A stretch of 64,000 nt of DNA. Origin: Amphibalanus amphitrite. Taxonomy: Eukaryota; Arthropoda; Thecostraca; Balanomorpha; Balanidae. The stretch is taken from positions 1 to 64,000 of the forward strand of contig NW_024882876.1 in assembly GCF_019059575.1 (NCBI RefSeq), given 5' to 3'. Shown here piece after piece: positions 33,496-44,862 of the stretch. Both the position numbers and the translations under genes were made by a program. Numbering within the stretch: the first letter of the stretch is position 1; every line of letters begins with the position of its first letter. The notes beneath the pieces are model-generated. The model did not search any database and was not told the origin of the DNA. It saw nothing but the letters and a program-made list of their open reading frames with translations.

Positions 33496-35801
33496 CATAC
33501 CAAGTCAAAATAAAGTTCCTTTCTGGAAGATTACCCTCAGTCCCTCAGTACTTTTTATCACAGCCCTGTGAAAACCTAATACTTCTAAGTTCTGAGTCCC
33601 TTCTGGCCATCCACAGAAAGAAATGCTGACAGCTTTGCTTGTGTATATTAGACCAATAATCACCATCACGAATGACTGAACACATGACATGATCACATCG
33701 TTGCATGGATTTTCACATTGACAATTTTACTTAAATCCTTTTTTCAAGAAATGCAAAGTAATGATGAACATCAAATTAAACATTAAGCTGATTTAGTGAT
33801 CCAAGCTTTCTTCTCCAGTAGCAATAGAATGATCGCATGTTTCATTTGCCAGACACTGAGTACCTAATGCACATCACCATCTGCATATGCAAAGTAAAGC
33901 TGCCTGGGTTCGTTCATTCTAGAATTTTTCACTTGATAGTTAGCACTCATTGATCTTGCTGCTGTAAGTTATATTTCAATATTCATACCAATACATCAAT
34001 ACGCGTTCATCAGCCAACATTTACTGGCTTCATACTGCGCGTGCTCTTCAGTATTGATCTCCTGCAATACCTATTATAGCTTGTTTTCGGCCAATAAGCT
34101 CTTTTAATTTTACTTTTTTTCTTGCTGATAAGTGAGCCAGATCAACTTGCGTTTATCAACCAACATTTCCTAGCTTCAACCTGATATTACTCAGGACTCA
34201 GGACTCTTCAGTCTCCTGTACCTATACTTCAACTTGGGATTGTTTTCAGTCAACATGCTTCTTTAATATGACATAATTCAGTCACAAGGGATTCAAAACT
34301 TCCAACAAAACGACATACTAGAGTTCGAAAACCACCAGATAAACTTGAAAAATGCCTTGGAACGGAGCAGAACGGAGCCAAGTGGTGCTGCTCCATTTGT
34401 TTGTTTACAATAATTGTAGTGCTGATGTATTGTTTTAGGACTCTAGCGGTCGGCTTATAAAAAATGAAACATTTTTACAAAATCTGTATGGCAATTAATA
34501 TTTTTCTGAAAGAACTAAAATATTCAAGAGCCAAACACTATGAAATACAGGAATCGGAACGAAAAAGTAACCCAAAAATCCAGCCTAATAACCGACTCCT
34601 AAAACTGCGGCAAAATCAGCACTTTTCCCCGCAACTCGTTGTCCAGACGTAAATATGCTTACATGCATGGGGCAGGGGCAGGGCAGTTCTCTATATACCG
34701 TGGGGCGTGGCGCATGGGGAAATAATTATAATTATTGTATAGGTATTGGCACAGTGTATATAAATAGGTACTGGAAATAATTGTATGTAGAACAAATTTA
34801 TGGTATCGATCATTTTATTTTAAAGGTAAAAATTCAATGAAGAGCTGACACACTGTCTGCTTTGATTCGCTATGATGCATGATTCAATGTTTGTACCTTT
34901 CTTTCAGCAATCACATTCTAATTTGAACAATTGTATTGCGGTCGGCGGTACCTGCCTACCTACCTATCTTGTATCAGTATTGTGAAGGGATATAGATAAC
35001 ACAAGCAGTCCTCTCCGTAGCATCACCCAGCCGTTCCTGAGATTCGAGAACGGCATCCTGCACGTGTGCACGTGCAAACGGGGTCCAAACTGACTTTTGC
35101 ACAGCACCCTACTAACCGGTCCTCAACCGTGTACCAAATTGAAGTATGCCAAGTTTCTTTGGTATCTCTTCTTTTTGCATTTTGCACGTGCATTGGGGGT
35201 CACGTCACTCACATAGATCAAGAGTATCCGACCTTTGGTAGAAGGGATACAGCTACCCTACAAAGATTACTGCAAGACAATCGCCCAAGCGGCTGCTGAG
35301 ATATGAGCGTCTCAAAATCACTACTTTTGCAAAACAGCTTGAACACCCTTGACCTATGACCGATGTGGACATCAAATAGACCATCGTCTAATCCTAGTCC
35401 ACTGATATACCTATACCCTTGACTTTTCACGTGGCACGTGCCACGACGATCACTGAGATGTATCAAAAGTAGTCAATTATGGGGTAGAAGGGACGGGGCT
35501 ACCCAGCAAAAAAGACCGCAAGCCAATCGGTCCAGCGGTTGCTGAGATATAAGCCTCTCAAAAGCACTACAGGCCGGGCCGGGCCGCTCATGCTGAAACT
35601 TTTTCCGTTATATTGAAAAGACTTCGCTTCGCTCTCTGCGCTCGCTTGTAACTATTTGAATGCTGTCATAGAGCTACACAATAGCTCCTAGTTTTTTTTT
35701 CAGAGGAGATTGATCTTGTGACCAAAAGTAAAGGAGTTACCTTAGCCAAGTTACAGCTCCGCTTAGGCTCAAGTTTTAATGACATGCATAATTGATTTCA
35801 G
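33496..35801. other. AT-rich intergenic DNA without recognisable genes
   Basis: No coding region, structural RNA or element with defined ends was found. Around 34,632-34,660 lies an inverted copy of a roughly 28-bp motif found at 12,137. Between 35,040 and 35,560, paired phrases such as GCTGAGATATGAGCGTCTC and GCTGAGATATAAGCCTCTC recur in similar surroundings, indicating a diverged short repeat. Confidence 0.6.
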
Positions 35802-35805
35802 GAGT

Positions 35806-38800
35806 ATGCCTGTGAGGCGGAGAGCCCCATGGACTAGGAGGTTCATTCGCCAGTACTTCCCACAAATCAGTGAAGAGGTAAGGATTATAACAGTTGTTAG
35901 GAAACAATTTTAATGAAAATTTAAGTCTAGACATTTAATATGTACTGATTCAATATTCAGTTATTCGTTGATACCTATGCATCGATCGTGCAAGTAGATT
36001 CCAGCCCAGTGAGTTAACATTACAATCTGACGTGATGACTGATCAGTTTTCACTGTCGGAGCTGCTTGTCACCGGGAGCCCGCAGCTGACGCCGGTCCTG
36101 GCCGCCGCTCCGCCGCTGCTCTCGACAGGTGGCGTTCCGCTGGGAGCGGCGTTTATCGGTGGCGTACTTTTTCGTCGGCTGGAACACACTGCTGGCCGTG
36201 GGGTGGCTGTGGTACCGCCAGAGGCAGCAGCGCGAGCTGACCGGTGACGAGAGGACCGACAAGATCAACAGAGGTCAGTGGCTGAGGTGGCGGCGGACGG
36301 GAGAGAGGCTGCGGCGGCGCCCCGGACTACTCCGCGGGGTCCACACTTCGCAGAGATTCATCGAAGGGTTTTCATGTGCCGCCCCTTTCTTAGACAATAA
36401 ATGTTCTATGAATGGGGGGGGGGGGCGCACAGGCATACACCTCGGCTTAGCGTATATCGACACCTTTTTTTAAACCCCACATTTGTTCTCCCGTGAAGTT
36501 CAGACAAGTTGTTAAGAAACCCCTTCAAAAAAGGTACAGTCACTCGATTTTTCTCAAGTTTGTCTGTCTTGGCAGATCAAGCAATGCCAGAGCAAGCTTA
36601 CGAACACACAAATTTGATCAGGATCGGACGATTGGACACTTCTAAAAAGAGATCTTTCGTGCTTCCCGGAAATTCACCGGAGAACAGATGTGGGGTTTTA
36701 AAAAAAGGTGTCGATATAACCAATGCATACGTCCACATATCAGAGCTAGACTGAAGTATATTCTATTGCTGCAGCTGTTGACCTTTCGACGCTTACAGTT
36801 TTGTGTTTGAATGGAAAATGTTTTGTTTTTGAGTTTTGTGTTTGAAACACAGTTTTGTGTTTGAAAATACCCCCTCTACCTCTGGTATGTGCTGTTCCAA
36901 GCTGATTTGTGTTCTAATGGACTTGCCCAGTGAACAACTTAAGGTTAATGTGCCTGGCTATCCCATGTTGTCTTCATATTGATGAGCCATATGCTGCTAC
37001 GCAGCCCCACACATCTGAAAGTTTGTGGTTATCTCTGATCTCAGCACCTTCGCTACGACCTGAACAGGCGACTGACCGAAAGGTGCTGCTCAGACAGGAC
37101 TAGGTGGCGCTGGCTGATTTGAAGCGTCTCAGAAGCTGACGTAGGGCCCATTCGCAATTCGCATGTCGCAGCAATATAATATCCTGTATCCCACATTGCG
37201 AAACAGCAGTAATGACATTTTTTCTGAACCTTCTGTTATGCGTTAAGCAAACAATGGCACAGCTAATAAATATCCGAAAATGCGAATGAACGCTCGGCAA
37301 GATCCTTCACGGCTGCTGCCAATTTTTGCAGTCGGGAAGTTTCACTTTACGGACTCGTAGTTGGAGCTCGCATATAGTCAACCATCCGCCTTGTAAACGT
37401 GGTCCACCGTGCACACGGTCCGCCTGTGCTCAGTCCCGTTTGTTGTGCCGGGCGCCGCCGCCGTGCGCCGCTCGGCCGCCGAGCACGCCCGGTGCCGCTG
37501 ACGCAGTTGCGCCACCGCGCCACATCGCCGACCTTCGGTCAGCTCAGAAGCCGCACAGCGTTAATCTTATCAGCACAGGAGGACGGCGGCACCGGCCGAC
37601 CGACGCCACAGACCGACCGAGGGGCCGCGAGCGACAGCTATCCGTCCGACTGACGACCGACTGACCGACTACCTACCTGTCTACGGACCCGCGGCGGATC
37701 TACCCACCTACCTGTCTACGGACCGGCGGCGTATCTACCTACCTATTTACCTTCGGACCCGCGGCGGATCACCATGGCCTGCTGCCGGAGCGTCAAGCTG
37801 CTGCGGTTCTGGCTGCTGGTGCAGAACCTGGTGCTGTTCGCCGGCGCGCTGGCGCTGCTGACGGTCAGCGTGGATGCCCTCTCCTCGGAGCACCCCCACC
37901 TGGAGTCGGTGCTGGGCGTGAGCGTGTCGCGCGGCGCCGCCCTCCTGCTGACCGCCGTGGCCACCCTGGTGCTGGTGGTCAGCTTCCTGGGCTGCTGCGG
38001 CGCCATGCTGCAGAACACCTGCCTGCTGGGCCTGTTCGGCTGCTTCAGCGTCCTGCTGTTCATCCTGACGGTGGCCGGGTTCGCGTCGGCGCTGGTGGCC
38101 GCCGGACCGGAGGCGGACGTCGTTCAGCGCGACCTGTTCGAGTCGATGGGCCGCTACGGCAACGACACAGAGGTCACGGCCGTCTGGGACTTCCTGCAGC
38201 GCGACTTCCAGTGCTGCGGCGTGCGCGGCGGAGCCGACTGGAGCAACCACAGCTCGATCGACACCGAGGTGCCTGCCAGCTGCTGCCGACCGGGCGCCAA
38301 CGGCACCCAGCTGGCCTGCGAGCAGCAGCCGACCGACAGGAACTCCTACTACGAGCACGGCTGCTTCTCGTCGGCGCAGCAGCTGCTGGAGGACCACAGC
38401 GCCGCGCTGGCCGGCGCCACCGCCGCCGTCGCAATCTTCCTCGTCCTCTCGTGCACGCTCTCCTGCTTCTACATTAAGATGAAACGGTAAGGGACGAGAC
38501 GAGACGAGCGGATAGGGGGACAGCTAATGCAGTAAAAGCAATCACTGTGTTCGCTAGAGCCCATAAAAGCCTGTGGATGTGCTCAAGTTAGACCTTTGAC
38601 CTACCGTTGACCAGTAGCGTGATCTCAAAATTAAAATATTAGGTAGGGAGTGCTTAAGATGTGCATTGGAGATCCTTTTTATCGCCGCCTTGCGAGTCTA
38701 CGCTTACGATGCTTAGCTTCGCATTATCAATCGCATTCGGCTAAAAGTTCAGCGCAGGTTAAGCACTACGCCGCTAAACCCACCAGGTATTCCAAGGTCA

Positions 38801-40084
38801 CTGGCTGATAGGAATGCCCTCTGTGATACGATATCAGTTCGGTTGACATCACATTTTCCTCAAGAATTCTCAGCCGCTGTAGAAGTATGAGGGTGTTCTG
38901 ACCATAGAAGATTACCAGTCTGTTTAGAGGGAGGGGAGGAAACCGGCCTTGGAGGGTCCAAGCCAGTCGTGGGGATCTCACACCGGTCTGAGAGGGCTCA
39001 GAGGGCTTCGGTACTCACTCCCCAGTGGACGGCGGCTCTATGAGGCTCGGAAGCCCACGTCACCACCTTCAAAAGACCTCCAGTCTTGTAAAACGTAGTT
39101 CATATGGGTACTGTTAGAGCACCTTTATCAAAGTTAAGCTAGATTCAAGAAATATTGATAATGGGACATCACCGAGCAGGTACGGCATCAGCATCGAGGG
39201 ACAGTCTTTTGTGATGGACCCTGGCCGGACCGGCCGGGCAGTGCTGCTGACCGACCTCAATGCTGTCGGGACTGAGACGTGCTGATACCGGCCAGCCGGC
39301 TGAGTCAGCGATGACGCAGCCGACGGACAAAGAGCCGTCAGGACCACTCGGTGTCCGGGTCCCGAGAAACGGCGCCTATCGGGGCGACATGCGCCGCGCT
39401 CTGCGCCGATAACAACGATTTGTAACGGTGCTACGAGATATAACAGCCCCTTGTGGAGTCTAACTGCATGCGTTACAATCGCGGTAATGCACGCCTCCCT
39501 AATCCATGCTATCAGCATCGCCAACTAGTCGAAAGGAGGCTTCCCATCTTTCCAATCGAATTTCGATGTTAGATTGGACACATTGAATACTCGTCAGGAA
39601 AACACCTGACACACCTGAAATCTTATGCAGAAAGATGCAGACTGATTCCATGGAAGTCTGTGAACGCGATACTCTGGATTCGAGTCCACTGCAAAATTGT
39701 ATACCTTAGCAACGCCCTCGACAATTCAGTCTTCGGTTCGAGCCTATGAAGCCCCGAAAGCCAGCGCACCCCTAATACGACAATACCCAAGCTCATAAGC
39801 TTTGTCTGGCCTTTCATCGAGTTTTGTCTTACCATGTCTCTCTTGCATTTCAGCCGTTTGTGACCGGCCTCTGCGTATCAGCCCTTTGTGACCCTACCCT
39901 TTCTTGTGTTTCAGTCAAGCGTCTTATGAGCGCCTCACAGTCTGAGACGATCCGCGTGCTGGAGTACAGCGGTTTCACGCGAGTCAACGACGAGACGCTG
40001 CACGTGTCGCACGGCCCTCCGTCGGCCGCGGTTCGACCGGGCCCCAAACCGGCGGCGGCCGAGACCGATCAGGGCGCGGCGTAG
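35806..40084 (+). CDS. Small single-pass membrane protein gene, three exons
   Basis: Exons 35,802-35,877 (ATG 35,806), 36,129-36,273 and 39,915-40,084 have consensus borders (gaagag|gtaagg, cgacag|GTGG, aacagag|gtcagt, tttcag|TCAAG). Their phases match, giving 387 coding nt, or 128 residues. The N-terminus is basic (MPVRRRAPWTRRF). One hydrophobic segment lies at about 35-53 (VAYFFVGWNTLLAVGWLWY), followed by a polar stretch and a Pro/Ala-rich end. A basic N-terminus with one membrane span suggests an organelle or inner-membrane microprotein. A loose resemblance to SMIM26-type proteins is only a suggestion. The second intron is 3.6 kb and holds the tetraspanin gene. The stop lies 69 bp before the SLIMP-like ATG. 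Confidence 0.6.
36453..36719. repeat. Small inverted-repeat (foldback) element in the intron
   Basis: TATATCGACACC, a T run and AACCCCACAT near 36,455-36,485 are mirrored near 36,685-36,717 by ATGTGGGGTTTTA, an A run and GGTGTCGATATA. The hairpin spans about 265 bp and resembles a MITE. Its superfamily is unclear because target duplications are not obvious. Confidence 0.6.
37670..37770 (+). repeat. Three-copy repeat in the tetraspanin 5' leader
   Basis: Units of about 31-35 bp of the form CTACCTGTCTACGGACC-GCGGCGGATC occur three times in a row. The last ends directly before the start context ACCATGG. They lie in the presumed 5' untranslated region. Confidence 0.75.
37774..38490 (+). CDS. Tetraspanin, single exon
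   Basis: This 238-aa frame starts in an ideal context (ACCATGG). Four hydrophobic segments lie at about 12-34, 53-77, 84-108 and 211-233. The large extracellular loop at about 109-210 has the family signature CCG at 147-149 (FQCCGV), PASCC at 167-171 and further cysteines at 182 and 197. Possible N-glycosylation sites are NDT (130), NHS (158) and NGT (176). Cysteines near the membrane (CC at 3-4, CC at 74-75) suit palmitoylation. Tetraspanins organise membrane microdomains with integrins and other partners. No intron interrupts the frame, which is unusual for the family and fits a retrogene or intron loss. The stop overlaps a GTAAGG string, so a spliced longer C-terminus cannot be excluded. 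The gene lies inside the intron of the small membrane protein gene, on the same strand. Confidence 0.9.
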   Translation: MACCRSVKLLRFWLLVQNLVLFAGALALLTVSVDALSSEHPHLESVLGVSVSRGAALLLTAVATLVLVVSFLGCCGAMLQNTCLLGLFGCFSVLLFILTVAGFASALVAAGPEADVVQRDLFESMGRYGNDTEVTAVWDFLQRDFQCCGVRGGADWSNHSSIDTEVPASCCRPGANGTQLACEQQPTDRNSYYEHGCFSSAQQLLEDHSAALAGATAAVAIFLVLSCTLSCFYIKMKR

Positions 40085-40153
40085 ACCGGCCCGGGACTGA
40101 GACATTATCTGCCCGCCGAGCGGTGACTGTGTGAGTGTGTGAGGACGCCGGCG

Positions 40154-41512
40154 ATGCGGCTGCTGCGGTGTCTGCTGAGCGGCGCGCCGGCCGCCGCCCT
40201 CCCGTCGGCGCTGTACGTGTCCGGCCGCAGCGCAGAGCACGTCGTCTCCGTGCTGCGGCCGTGCCTGGACGAGGCGCTGGCGCCGGCCGCGCTGCCCGCG
40301 CTCCGACACAGCGTGCGCTGCCGGCGCGCCGCGCTCGACCTGGACGCCCTGCTGGCCGGCCACGCCCAGCTGCAGCGGCTGGCCGAGCAGAAGGCCGAGC
40401 TGACCCGGCGCCGGGCCGAGGTGGCCGCCCGCGGCGCCCAGCTGCGCCGCAGCCAGTCGGCCGACGCCGCGCAGACGGAGCAGCTGCGGCGTGACGGCGC
40501 GGCGCTCAAGGAGCGGCTGCGCGCGCTGCAGGAGCCGCTCTGGCGACTGGAGGAGGAGGTGCTGCCGCGACTGGCGCGCCTGCCCAACACCCTCCACCCG
40601 CTGACGCCGGAGGCCGAGGACGGCCTGGAGCCGGTGCCGCCGCCGGAGCGGGGCGCCGGGCCGCAGGAGCGTGTGCCGCTGCCGCCGACCGACCCGCTGT
40701 TCGCTGACGTGGAGCCGAGCGACGTCAGTCCGGGCGCCTACTACCTGCACGGCGCGGCGGCCGAGCTCGAGCTGGCGCTGCTCGAGTTCGCCTGCGCCGA
40801 GCTGGCGGCCGCCGGGTTCGCGCGCGTCAGCTGCCCCGACACGGTGAAGAGCCTGGTGGCTGAGGGCTGCGGACTCGAGTTCGGCGACCCCGGTGAGGTG
40901 GCGCGGTTGGCGGCCTGGCACGAGGGCACGCCCGACTCGCCGCTGGGCCTGCACCTGGTGGGCGGCGCCTCGCTGCCGGCCGTCTGCGCGCTGCTGGCCA
41001 AGAGCCGGCAGCCGACGGCTGCGCTGCCGCTGCGGCTGGCCGCCGCCGGCCGGCTCTACCGACCGCCGGCCGCCGCGCCCGCCGCCGCCCCGCAGGCGTC
41101 CGCCGTGCGCCACCTGACCGCCTGCGCCGCTGAGCACGGCGACGACGTGTTCGAGGCGAGTCTCCGGTCCGTCACGGCACTGGTGGCGCGGCTCGGTGCT
41201 CCGTGCCGGCTGCGCCACGTGGCCGCGCCCGGCCTGGCGCGCTCGGAGCGGCGCCGGACCGAGCTGCAGCTGCTGGTGGCGCGCACCGGCCGCCACGTGA
41301 CGGTGGCGCACGTGTCCGACCACGGCGACTGGATCAGCCGGCGGCTGCACGCGGCGCACGGGGCGCCGGGCGCGCCCGAGAGCCGGCTGCTGCACCTGGT
41401 GGAGGGCGCCGCGCTGCTGGTGCCGCCGGCCCTCGAGGCGCTGCTGGAGACGGAGCCGGGCCGCCGGCGCCACTGGCCGCCGGCGCTGCTGCCCCACCGA
41501 GCCAGTCTGTAG
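40154..41512 (+). CDS. SLIMP-like seryl-tRNA-synthetase paralogue
   Basis: This 452-aa single-exon frame starts at ATG 40,154 (MRLLRCLL); the frame is open further up but without an ATG. The N-terminus (LRCLLSGAPAAALPSALY) looks like a mitochondrial presequence. Residues about 50-160 form the long coiled-coil arm of seryl-tRNA synthetases, ending in the linker RLARLPNTLHPLTPE. The class II fold follows (GAYYLHGAAAELELALLEF). Key catalytic features are degraded. The motif 2 region reads PLRLAAAGRLYRPP without the usual R-x-E, and motif 3 reads GAALLVPPALEALLE with proline in place of arginine. A late VSDHGDWISRRL matches the synthetase CSNC-DFQARR strand. In flies SLIMP is mitochondrial, lacks aminoacylation activity and partners mitochondrial SerRS. 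Here that role is inferred by family. Confidence 0.85.
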   Translation: MRLLRCLLSGAPAAALPSALYVSGRSAEHVVSVLRPCLDEALAPAALPALRHSVRCRRAALDLDALLAGHAQLQRLAEQKAELTRRRAEVAARGAQLRRSQSADAAQTEQLRRDGAALKERLRALQEPLWRLEEEVLPRLARLPNTLHPLTPEAEDGLEPVPPPERGAGPQERVPLPPTDPLFADVEPSDVSPGAYYLHGAAAELELALLEFACAELAAAGFARVSCPDTVKSLVAEGCGLEFGDPGEVARLAAWHEGTPDSPLGLHLVGGASLPAVCALLAKSRQPTAALPLRLAAAGRLYRPPAAAPAAAPQASAVRHLTACAAEHGDDVFEASLRSVTALVARLGAPCRLRHVAAPGLARSERRRTELQLLVARTGRHVTVAHVSDHGDWISRRLHAAHGAPGAPESRLLHLVEGAALLVPPALEALLETEPGRRRHWPPALLPHRASL

Positions 41513-43220
41513 TGGGCCGCCGGCATTGTGTGATCGGATAGGTTTGGATTGTGTAATGTATATGCTGTGAGTCATGAGCTGTAATGTGTGTTGGAATTGT
41601 TATAAATGAAGTCGTCTGATCTATACTTGTGATGCAACTAACTAGCTTAGCTACGTTCAGAGCACGAAACAGCACAATGAAAGCCGATATTAAGCGGAAT
41701 GAACACCACGGCCTATCTTCAATCAAGGACATGAATAACTGTCTTGATCATGATCACGAGCACGTTTTATTCACAAAAATGATGCATAACAATCCAGCCC
41801 CGTCGCCTTCGCATTGTCACCACGTCACGTTTTTCTCCTCTTTGGAGGTACGGAATCGATAATATCGTCATCTTCGTCATCCTCCTCCGGGGCGTCTTTC
41901 TGGTCCTCACCGCCGGCCTGGTCCGTCCCGTTTGTTCCTGAGGAGATAATATCTGTGAACACCTGGGGCATTACAAGCAACCCCGCGGTTGACGCATAAC
42001 GAGCAGCTCTCTGGCAATAATGCCTCGTAGAGACATTTTATAACCATGCCATCCATCACCTTGGTCTGTTCACTTTGACGTTATGGGTCCTATGACACAA
42101 CTTAGAGGTCGACCGAGGGCCATCTGCCACATCGCTATACTTGTATGACCGATGCAGGGGCGTCGGTTATGAAGTGGATGCCCCGTTTCGCGGCGTCCTT
42201 TCGTCCACATATCAATATTGACCTCAACGATGGTATCTGGTCATTACCTGCCTACCTATCGCTATCGATGAATGCCTTAATTACAACTTGATGTTTTTTG
42301 TGAATAATTTATTTTCATTATAGAGGGTATTCATTACATTAATTTGATGTCTAAAATTCCTAGAAAACAATTCTGTATCAGGGTTTAATGCTTCCAAAAT
42401 CTAGCAAGATATATTATTAGCACAATGACATGATTCATCAGGTAATTCCTTAGATAGGTACTCCATTTCTTAGCATAACCATTCAGACCTGAAAGTAATA
42501 TTACTTCACCATGACCCCTTGACCATGACTAAGCAAAGCACTGGGCTACCAGCTGTTATGTTGATAGGAGTTAATTTGAAAAGAAAGATGTCAAGTTGCT
42601 GCTGATGCATTCTCATAACTGCATTTCACTCAAAGCTTACCTGGTTTCTTTTGAACTAAAGCTGTCAGCTTTTCATTTATTTTGTGCTGCACCTCAGAGA
42701 GTCTGCTTGACAATGGCTGGTCTCCGATAGCACTTGATTCAATTGTTTCTCCATATGCCTCTCCTTTACTTTTCAGGATAGCTACTACACTCATTTCCTA
42801 GACGTGTAACTACGCTCCACAATCAATAATTCAAATGGAGGCTCAAGAACACGGGCTAGCCCACTGAAGATATCAAGATAGTGTGTGGAAGACTGCTAAA
42901 GCCGAAGAGCAGCTAGTTAGGACGTCAGACTCCGGAGCCCACTGAGAAAAAATCAATGCTGATGCTCAATGGTGTGGGCGCAACGTGGGCGCAACAAAGA
43001 TAGGTCCAGAGGATAGATAAGGAACATTAGGAGCAAGCTCCAGTCTCCACACTATCTCGTTCCAGAATATGGAAAAATACACAGCGTATATGAAAAATGC
43101 TCAACCATTCACCACAACCAATATAAACATTCACACGTTGACGTGATGCGCGTTTTTAACAAGGTTGTAGGAATTGTTGACGACAAAGGTATTGAAACGA
43201 ACCACGACCGAGACGGGAAA
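41513..43220. other. Intergenic DNA, no recognisable gene
   Basis: AT-rich DNA with microsatellite-like CTACCTACC and TCATCATCC stretches. I see no convincing coding exon or structural RNA. Confidence 0.55.
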
Positions 43221-43247
43221 GTGACGTCATGTGACACATGACGTCAC
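43221..43247. promoter_or_regulatory. Perfect palindrome with two CRE (TGACGTCA) cores
   Basis: GTGACGTCATGTG (43,221-43,233) and its exact reverse complement CACATGACGTCAC (43,235-43,247) are separated by a single A. Each arm carries a full TGACGTCA core, the binding site of CREB/ATF-type bZIP factors, next to a CATGTG E-box. No gene start is assigned nearby, so the role is unproven. Confidence 0.6.
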
Positions 43248-43619
43248 AGTCGCATTATCTATGCCGCATTTCCCACATTGATATGAAAGTCACTTTCTAA
43301 AATTTGTAGGTAGGGCTTTAGCGATTTGTTTTAGGACACCAATGTCATGTGTCTTACGCTATGTCCAGCACCATCACTGGCTAAATATCGGTGGGGCTCG
43401 AGACTGTCACCGGGACTGCACAAAATGATAGCCATGAACAAGGCCGCAGTCTGTGATATTCTGTTTATAAGTCAAAATCACGGTTTTCAGACTGAACATA
43501 TATTTGCTCTCAACTGACTAGGTAGCTCTGCATGCATGCAATCGTTCAAGCAATGCGTAGACACGCGGCCTCCTTTTGACGGTGTCGTAACATGGGTTCC
43601 TGAATGACTGATGTCCGGA

Positions 43620-43800
43620 CGAAGCATCCCGTGAGTAGCACTGCCGGCGCACGATCTGCCCGCTCCCTCTCTCCTCCTTCCCCACTCCGCCAATCAGCGC
43701 GCCCCACGGAGGCACGGCCTCGCACTCGCACACACGGAGCGGCTCGAGACCACCTAGCACTAGCGCTAGCTCTAGCGCGACCACAATACTTATGGAACAC
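43620..43800. promoter_or_regulatory. CpG-rich stretch with CCAAT box, possible promoter
   Basis: A GC- and CpG-rich island of about 180 bp in AT-rich DNA contains CCGCCAATCAGCGCG, a CCAAT-type box. Frames across it look non-coding. The transcript it might start is not identified. Confidence 0.35.
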
Positions 43801-44629
43801 TGAAGCATACATCGACTTGCACAGTGCACACACGGCCAATTGACTCAGCACTCAGTACCAGAATCATTCTAAACATGGTTTGGTTATATGAAATGATAAT
43901 TAAAAGATAATTAACTAATATGATAATTAATACCTATTCACATGCCCTTGCTGAAGAGCGAGTTCAATAAGACTTCGCCCACTGCTCCTGGAAACATTTT
44001 GGTCCGTCTTTGAACTGATTCAAATTGTAACATTACGGTGTAATAAACGCGTCGTTAAATAGGTATATGCACACAGGGAAAACAAGGCACATGAAAAACT
44101 TGCGAGTGCGCCACCAAGATATGCACGCGGTGGGCGCGGGTCCCAGGCGAAAGGAATCGTACCGGGTAAACTGAACGCGGCAGTGCTCAACATTGCCATT
44201 TCACCAACGATACTGATACGACTGTGCCCAATGGAAATCACAGAACATATCGGCGCACTTACAAAACGCCAGCACACAGGAGAAACAAACTGATGGCAAA
44301 TGTAAATTATCACATGTCGTTCGACTAGGAAGTACATATCCACACTGTAAAGCACAGACCAGCCGCCAAAGCCTCGATGACTCGATGTAAAGATGCTCCG
44401 CTAGCAACGTTCCCACATGCTCCAGATACATGCCCCGGCGGCCCAAAGCTGCGCACCCCGACTGAGCACGAGCTCCGCAACTACCGGTGTACGGCCCGTA
44501 CTGACCACACGTCTACTCGGCGATGGCTGATCGAACAGAATATGCCCGTGGAGTGCCCGGCGACCATAGCTGCTGGGTGCTGGCAGTTGCGCGCCTGTCC
44601 AGTCAGGCGCTGGTACTGTAGAACCCTAC

Positions 44630-44760
44630 CCACTGTCCAGTGTACCACATCGGTGCAGCGGCTGTCCACTGTTCAGTGTGCCACACCGGTGCTGCGGGCT
44701 GTCCACTGTTCAGTGTACCACACCGGCTCTGTGTATAGTGTCCACGGTCCAGTCACACGC
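44630..44760. repeat. Short tandem repeat downstream of the BTBD8-like gene
   Basis: GTCCACTGTTCAGTGTACCA-like units recur about every 45 bp, roughly three times. They lie in the probable 3' untranslated or flanking region. Confidence 0.6.
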
Positions 44761-44862
44761 CGGTCGAGAGCGGTCACGGCCGTGGCACCCTCGGACCGGC
44801 CGGTTTCTACATCGATAGCGCAGTCTCCCGGAGCGGTCCCTACCCGGTGTATCGTCCGTCAG

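Noticed and set aside
36543-36754. Alternative last exon for the small membrane protein, after a TTGGCAG acceptor
   Set aside because: It is in phase, but its second half is the arm of the inverted repeat at 36,453-36,719. The exon at 39,915 gives a cleaner model.
37747-38397. Minus-strand frame opposite the tetraspanin
   Set aside because: It has no domains. The plus strand has four membrane segments and the CCG signature.
39640-39760. GGATTCGAGTCC and GGTTCGAGCC, resembling tRNA B boxes
   Set aside because: No matching A box or cloverleaf could be built around either.
39935-41575. Minus-strand frame of 546 codons opposite the SLIMP-like gene
   Set aside because: It is R/Q/G-rich without domains and is the complement of a very GC-rich true exon with recognisable synthetase structure.
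43518-43851. Overlapping minus-strand frames of about 100 codons in the CpG-rich stretch
   Set aside because: There are no domains or splice sites, and the frames overlap in different registers. A promoter-like region is more likely.
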